From Scalesia atractyloides (Eukaryota; Streptophyta; Magnoliopsida; Asterales; Asteraceae): a DNA stretch of 64,000 bases. The position numbers and the translations under genes were made by a program. The notes below the pieces were generated by a model, which saw only the letters and a program-made list of their open reading frames with translations, did no database searches and was not told the DNA's origin. How positions within the stretch are numbered: the stretch's first letter is position 1; every line of letters starts with the position of its first letter. Below, piece after piece: positions 59,374 through 64,000 of this stretch. The stretch is from NCBI GenBank assembly GCA_947069175.1, contig CAMTDV010000028.1:70602157-70666156 (forward strand), written 5' to 3'.

Positions 59374-60383
59374 TCACTGGGCTACTGTTGTCTGGGCCGA
59401 AGCTGCACTGTTGGGCCAGTTTATGGGCCAAGGAGATTGGGTTGGGTAGGGACAAGGTGGAATGTTCCACAAGGCCCATTGTGGGTAGCCCGTATTGGTA
59501 AAGGGCCAGGGAGTTGGAGGCTGTGGAGACTGATTTGAAGAGGTCCACTGTTGTTGCTGCTGCTGTCGAGAACTACCACGGCCTCGGCCACCTCCACGAC
59601 CACGAGCATTCTGTCCACGACCCCCACGACCACGTCCTCGGTACCCGGTTTGCTGCTGAGAAGACTGACTGTATTCGGGCTGCTGAGAAGAGTGGTTGGG
59701 CTGCTGGGTTGTAACCAGAACAGAGGAGGCGGACTGCTGACGCGCCTCAAGGCGAATCTGTTCGTCATGCAACATGCTCCTAGCCAAGTCCCAATTGGCG
59801 TCTTGGCTGTTAATGAGGGCAGCAATGGTGTCAAACTCAGCAGGTAACCCACGGACCAACTGGAGAACAAGTCGAGACTCGGTGATTGGCTGGTCCACGT
59901 CTCCCAATTGATTCGCCAGTTCCTTAAGACGCTGGCAATAATCATCAAGAGACGAACAGGCGGCAAGAGTAAGGTTGCAGAACCTGGTTTCTAAGGCTGC
60001 TGCACGTGCCCGTTTATTACTGAGATAGAACTTTTCAATCTTTAACCATGCTGCTCGTGCAGTAGTTTCTGTGTCAATAATTTTGCCAAGAAGATCGTCT
60101 GATATCGTGCCGTATATCCATTGCAGAACGAGGACATCGATTTCTTTCCAGGCAGGGTACTCAGGAGCCGCATCATGCGGTGGTGGGGTGTTATCTATAT
60201 GATCAAGAACCTTGTAAGCGACTGCATGAAGCTTAAAAAGCTTTGTCCAGGACGAATAGGGAACCTTCGTGCCATCGATTGTACGAATTTTCTGTTGATA
60301 TTCGTAACCGAGTAGGCAGGGTGAAGGGGGTTCACGACTTTTTGTGAATATTCATGGGAATCAGAATCGGCTGTTTTTGTCAT
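59374..60383 (-). pseudogene. Copia gag
   Basis: It starts MTKTADSDSHEYSQKVVNPL at 60383. After about 30 residues, near 60290, one base is missing and the frame shifts. From there one frame stays open to TGA at 59374 with typical Copia gag residues: IDGTKVPYSSWTKLFKLHAV, IYGTISDDLLGKIIDTETTA, LDDYCQRLKELANQLGDVDQ and LVLQLVRGLPAEFDTIAALI. A basic GRGRGGRGQNARGRGG tail follows that should bind RNA. The TGA is caused by one extra base, since the next frame continues smoothly into the protease region. No CCHC knuckle is evident. Confidence 0.85.
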
Positions 60384-60407
60384 CGCAGCGCCTGGAATAG
60401 AACCGAA

Positions 60408-60419
60408 GCTCTGATACCA
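60408..60419 (-). promoter_or_regulatory. Primer binding site of the Copia element
   Basis: TGGTATCAGAGC on the element strand, directly inside the 5' LTR, complementary to initiator tRNA-Met. Confidence 0.93.
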
Positions 60420-60592
60420 TAAAAGTGTTTATGGTATGAATTGTGAATGAATGTTATTGATCAACAAAGGCTCCTTATATAGAGCAGATACATAACAACC
60501 CTAGATGTATTTTAGGAAAAGATAAACACAATTCTATACAATATTTATCTAATAATAATACACATAATTATCTTCATAATTATCGGCTAAGA
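60420..60592 (-). repeat. 5' LTR of the complete Copia element
   Basis: 173 bp, three substitutions from the 3' LTR, abutting the primer site at 60408-60419. Confidence 0.95.
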
Positions 60593-60941
60593 GTATTTAC
60601 CAGCGAAAGCTGACATATCGTCCAAAGACTAAATTGCAGGTACAATACGAAATAGTCCGGAAGCTGCTCGGTAGTGATTAAGATGATCTTGCAAATCCTT
60701 AGATCTGCCCTAAAGTCTGTTTTATATTATTTCTTTGTAACAATTTATGATCCGCCTATGGATCTTCTATTACAAGCCTGTATAATATTTTGTATTTCGA
60801 ACATTTGGTTTGTAATAGTAATTTTTCTCCAAGACTTCCGTTGTGCCGTGTTTAATTGACTATGATGTAATCAACTGACGTCACAATACTCCCCACCCGG
60901 GCCCACCGGTGTATGGATTTGGGTTGGAAATCCGGGGTGTG

Positions 60942-60944
<3 letters not shown>

Positions 60945-60980
<36 letters not shown>

Positions 60981-62154
60981 AGTAACATTGTAGTGCTTTA
61001 TGGTGTTATACTTCATGCATTGGGAGTTTTTCAAAAAAAATATTGATTTTTCATTGTTAATCTAAAGGTTTTATCTTCTCAATTTGACCACATCATTTTT
61101 TATTTTCAACTTTGGTCCCCCAAACTTTTCATCTTTCGCAAATTTTTCATTTTACGTTTCGTTAAAAATTTTTGAAAGTTAACACGCCGCAACGTGCGTG
61201 TGGGGTTCAATGTTTTTTGTCTATTTTTTTTTGTTTGTCATACTCGTCGTAACACGTCTATTTTTCCCGTTTGACAGGTTGTTCGCAACCGCGGGTCCTA
61301 GATCGACTTAGTTATTCTTTTCTTTTGGTCTAATTTTTTTAGCATTAACACACCACAATAGGTTGCGTGGTTCAACGATTTACATCTTCTTTTCATTCGG
61401 TGTTATTTTTTCCTTTTTTATTTATTTTATATTTACGAGCTTTTCCGACATTAGTGGTTGCTAGCAGTGATGTGACATTGACGCTACTTGGCACAATTTT
61501 GTTAAAGCTTTTGACCTATTAAGTTTTTTACTAATAATTTGTTTCGAGTTTACCCCTATACTTCCTTTACTTAAAAACTTATTTTTTACATGCATATTTT
61601 TATGTACGTGTTGGTATAAGTTTGATTTGCTCTACGTTTCGGCGTAAACTTTTTTTCTGGAAATGAGTCAAGTCAAATATAATACCTTTTCGTTTAAAAG
61701 GCCATCTTTTACGTGCATATTTTTATGTCTGTTTTGGTATAAATTCTAGTTGGTCTATGTTTCGATGTAAACTTCTTTGGGAAATGAATCATGCCAAATA
61801 TAATAGGTTTTCTTGCATATTTTATATATGTTTCATATATTTTGTATTGAACTAAGTGGAGTCAAATTGCGGTTTCCTTTTCCCTTTTGATTACACGTGT
61901 CATTTTTTCCTTTATATCCGTTACGTATCTATGTACAAGTCGAGTTATATATAATACATTATGATTTGCACAGTGTAAACTCAATTTACTTTAAGTTTTG
62001 ATCCAATCGCAATGCTTATATAGGTTACATTGAGCTCAATCGGATACGCCAAAACACGCTTTTTCAAATGGTCAACGCATCACATAACGTTTGGACTAAC
62101 CATTCGGTGTTTGCGATGTACCCGCGCCACAACGCGGGGTTCTTATTACTAGTT
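60945..62154. other. Interior of the TIR element, non-coding
   Basis: T-rich on the plus strand, with a repeated phrase (cgtgcatatttttatgt, then ttggtataa) at about 61585 and 61710, and minisatellite-like words caacgtgcgtgtgggg and cacaacgcggggttc. No frame is supported. Confidence 0.5.
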
Positions 62155-62547
62155 ATATATACAATTTATAAACTTATTAGCTACAGTGATTTTTGTGTTT
62201 TTGTCCTTTTGTGATTTTTTCATCTTTTCTTTTTCCTTTCTATTTTTTTTAAGTTTCAATTAAACCTGGTGTTGTACATGTAACAAAATGAATGGTCTAA
62301 TACTGACCGAACAATGTCAGTACCGAAATTGATATTCGGTTTTATTGTTTAGATCGATGTAAACACATTTCGGTATTTTTTTGGTCGTATCATGACTTTT
62401 TTTGTTTCTATTTCGGTAAGTCTCGGTATCTTAATGAACCGAACCAATATCAAACGAATTTTTGCCATTAACATTATTTTTCATTTTGCATCTACGTTTC
62501 CATTAAAAATTGGGTCGTCCCGCCGTAAAGTGCGAATGTAACCCACT

Positions 62548-62865
62548 GGTTAATATAAAATACGACTCGAAAGCTTAATTAATCACTCCTGGTTTGTTTT
62601 TTGGTTTAAGTTGATGAAACTTTCCGTAGACCAAAAAATCCACTGCATTGTATCATTCATTATGTTCAACTCAACCAACTGAATAAAAATTTCATTATAC
62701 ACTAAACCTTGTTCAAACATTATTATTTCGTAACGGTAATTAAGCCAGAGATGAAACAACATTTGAAGAAATGGGAATTAGCCTCAAGAACCAATTACAG
62801 AACCATAACTGAAAGTCAGATTTATATTTACACATCTCAACTGCCATTTTTTCAGTTACAAATGC
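62548..62865. other. intergenic, 3' side of the YSL fragment
   Basis: May include the former 3' UTR of the YSL gene. Nothing else is seen. Confidence 0.45.
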
Positions 62866-63858
62866 TCACGAACTGACCGACGGCCCAAAGTACATACAGA
62901 TCGGTGGATCAACGTGTAAAATCGACAGTATCGCAGACGGAATCGTCCATATCCCATCCCCACAAATCAAACCCGAAGCAACCGCCCCTGCATAATCCTC
63001 AGCCTCCTCCTTGTTAATACGCTCCCACACAAACAATATCACCGTCCCAATGAACATGTCGATCGCAAAGTAAGCCCCGATGTAAAACGGCACCGCCATT
63101 GCCATTGGTATTGGAACAAACCGAGCCACTTTAGCAGGAGCAAAGTCCCTAACCAGGTTTAAAACCAGTGCAGCCGCAAAGAACCCGCAGCATAAAGCAA
63201 GGCAATGTTGTGGGAGTTCGGAAAAGCCTTCAACACCGAGAATCGCCATTTCTCAATATATGATCGCGTATGGCGCCTTGTACGGACTGTCGGGGGTTCC
63301 GATTTCGAATGCCGTCCAAAACATCCAAAACGAGAGTGGTGCGATAACGCATCCCATTGCGGTTCCAACCAACTGGCTCACGAACATTCATTTGGCGGAT
63401 GATAAGGTTAGGTAACCAGTTTTGAAGTCTTGCATTAGGTCGGCAGCTGTTGCGACGATTGACATCATGACTCCACATGCGGCTAATCCAGCTAACACGC
63501 CTCCGTTGGTTCCGACTAATGACGCGATGATGAAAAGGCCGATTTTGCCATAGGTTGAAGCGAGACTCCAGTCGGTTAGACCGCATCCGTAGGAGTTGCA
63601 GAAAGCGAGTGCGGGAGCGATTATGTAAGAGCAGAGAACTAGGTACCATTTTAGCGGTGGGAAAATGAGCGGCATTGTAGCCATGGATATTGCAACCAGA
63701 ACTACGTATCCCGAGGCTGCAAACCAGGTTGGGATGTTGTCTTTTAGGAAGACAATATCTCGTTTTTGTTGCTCTGCTTGTAATTCGGACGTCTCGGATT
63801 CTGCAAGGTTTGAGGTTGATAAATCATAGGATAACACGAATAGTTTATGAACGTTCAA
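62866..63858 (-). pseudogene. YSL: Yellow-stripe-like (OPT family) transporter, 3' part
   Basis: C-terminal half of a YSL oligopeptide/metal-nicotianamine transporter, a multi-span membrane protein. Clear blocks are IVFLKDNIPTWFAASGYVVL, LAFCNSYGCGLTDWSLASTY, GGVLAGLAACGVMM, DLMQDFKTGYLTLSSAK, MFVSQLVGTAMGCVIAPLSF, GVEGFSELPQHCLALCCGFF, FVPIPMAMAVPFYIGAYFAI and SGLICGDGIWTIPSAILSI, ending MYFGPSVSS. Two stops interrupt it: TGA at 63388-63390 where Ser follows SSAK, and TGA at 63253-63255 where Arg is usual after AIIY (a CGA to TGA change). Otherwise the frame is unbroken and unusually well kept, so inactivation is recent or the assembly has errors. Homology fades above about 63850, where an exon boundary or truncation may lie. 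The window ends before the N-terminal half could appear. Confidence 0.88.
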
Positions 63859-64000
63859 GAGCTTGGTATGAAAACGTGTGCATCAAAAACGCATTACATG
63901 GTGATGAGATTGCATCAACTGCAGCGATGTGATTCCATGATGCGACACATTATGAAGTTGACCATTATTTGAACAATTTTGACCATCAATTGAAGAAATT
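63859..64000. other. Upstream of the YSL fragment, unassigned
   Basis: No transporter similarity is visible. A tandem-like aattgatggtcaaaa / aataatggtcaac phrase occurs at the window edge. It could be intron. Confidence 0.35.

Larger units (their letters stand above)
55932..60592 (-). mobile_element. Complete Ty1/Copia retrotransposon
   Basis: 4661 bp with the 5-bp duplication gtatt at 55927-55931 and 60593-60597. Both LTRs are 173 bp (55932-56104 and 60420-60592) and differ at three positions that I can see, so insertion is recent. The termini are TCTTAG...TTTTA, not TG...CA. Order on the minus strand is gag, protease, integrase, RT, RNase H, as in Copia; the short LTRs and sequence style suggest the Ale lineage (inference). 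Gag, protease and pol contain frameshifts, so it is not autonomous as assembled. It sits inside the solo LTR just past the 456-bp repeats. Confidence 0.95.
51982..60944 (+). mobile_element. Gypsy solo LTR with an internal Copia insertion
   Basis: It starts TGTAACACCCTG and ends GGGGTGTGACA, the LTR termini style of the Gypsy elements here, in plus orientation. Removing the Copia element leaves about 4.3 kb. It holds a plus-strand TATA box, a GC-rich palindromic region upstream of it, and three tandem 456-bp repeats. No gag, pol or second LTR lies beside it, so it is a solo LTR left by recombination, sitting between TA-rich tracts. Microsatellite sequence hides any 5-bp TSD. Confidence 0.75.
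51498..62547. mobile_element. TIR element with about 400-bp terminal inverted repeats (host of a nested LTR)
   Basis: 51498-51905 and 62155-62547 are long inverted repeats of each other. Read from the outside in, both carry agtgg-ttaca, gacgac-caatttttaat, aattcgtttgatatt, gtcatgatacgaccaaaaaa, tttacatcgatc and tgttacatgtacaacacc. Subtracting the LTR inserted at 51982-60944 leaves an element of about 2.1 kb. The interior (60945-62154) has no transposase, only AT-rich sequence with words such as caacgtgcgtgtgggg and gccacaacgcgggg. The long TIRs suggest a non-autonomous Mutator-type element; the TSD was not resolved. Confidence 0.75.

Noticed and set aside
60852..62100. Transposase in the long-TIR element interior
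   Set aside because: No frame or motif is found; the interior is non-coding.

Overview
This window is nuclear DNA from a flowering plant, most likely a eudicot. It holds GT-AG spliced genes of plant families (Ole e 1-like, P-class PPR, ACT-domain repeat, yellow-stripe-like transporter) in AT-rich DNA dominated by nested LTR retrotransposons and terminal-inverted-repeat elements. The style of the Ty3/Gypsy LTRs (starting TGTAACA and ending GGGTGTGACA on the element strand) and the Tat-type element with an antisense spliced reading frame remind me of Asteraceae genomes. That attribution is inference.

Layout. 1-305 is the 3' end of a Ty1/Copia element. 2162-10280 is the gene-bearing part, all on the minus strand: a secreted Ole e 1-like protein (2 exons), an intronless PPR protein and a seven-exon ACT-repeat (ACR4/5-like) gene. 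The ACT gene has a lost base just before its usual second methionine and a foldback MITE in one intron. 11.1-22.2 kb is intergenic, with several small inverted-repeat elements seated in (TA)n tracts. One composite element there (about 13.4-16.8 kb) carries two collapsed fragments of the splicing-factor gene SF3B1. 22.6-23.3 kb is a broken MULE transposase end.

23.3-42.1 kb is a nest. An old, broken Tekay-type Gypsy element (B) is interrupted inside its gag zinc-finger region by a young full-length Gypsy element (A, 29868-40764, TSD tgtta, 2.68-kb LTRs, chromodomain). A's LTRs each contain four tRNA-like sequences. A duplicated RT-RNase H piece of B follows. 42.1-45.5 kb is a deleted Tat/Retand-like element with gag, no recognisable pol, and an antisense intron-bearing frame. 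46.2-48.7 kb looks like an eroded LTR. 48.7-49.95 kb is a 1.24-kb palindromic foldback. 51.5-62.55 kb is a three-level nest: a TIR element with about 400-bp terminal inverted repeats, holding a Gypsy solo LTR with three tandem 456-bp repeats, which holds a complete young Copia element (55932-60592, 173-bp LTRs, TSD gtatt). 62.87-63.86 kb is a YSL transporter fragment with two premature stops.

The host genes show no common pathway. Their shared orientation looks incidental. Most sequence interest lies in the mobile elements: tRNA-like arrays inside an LTR, captured gene fragments, foldbacks able to form long hairpin RNA, and clean nesting that lets insertions be ordered in time.
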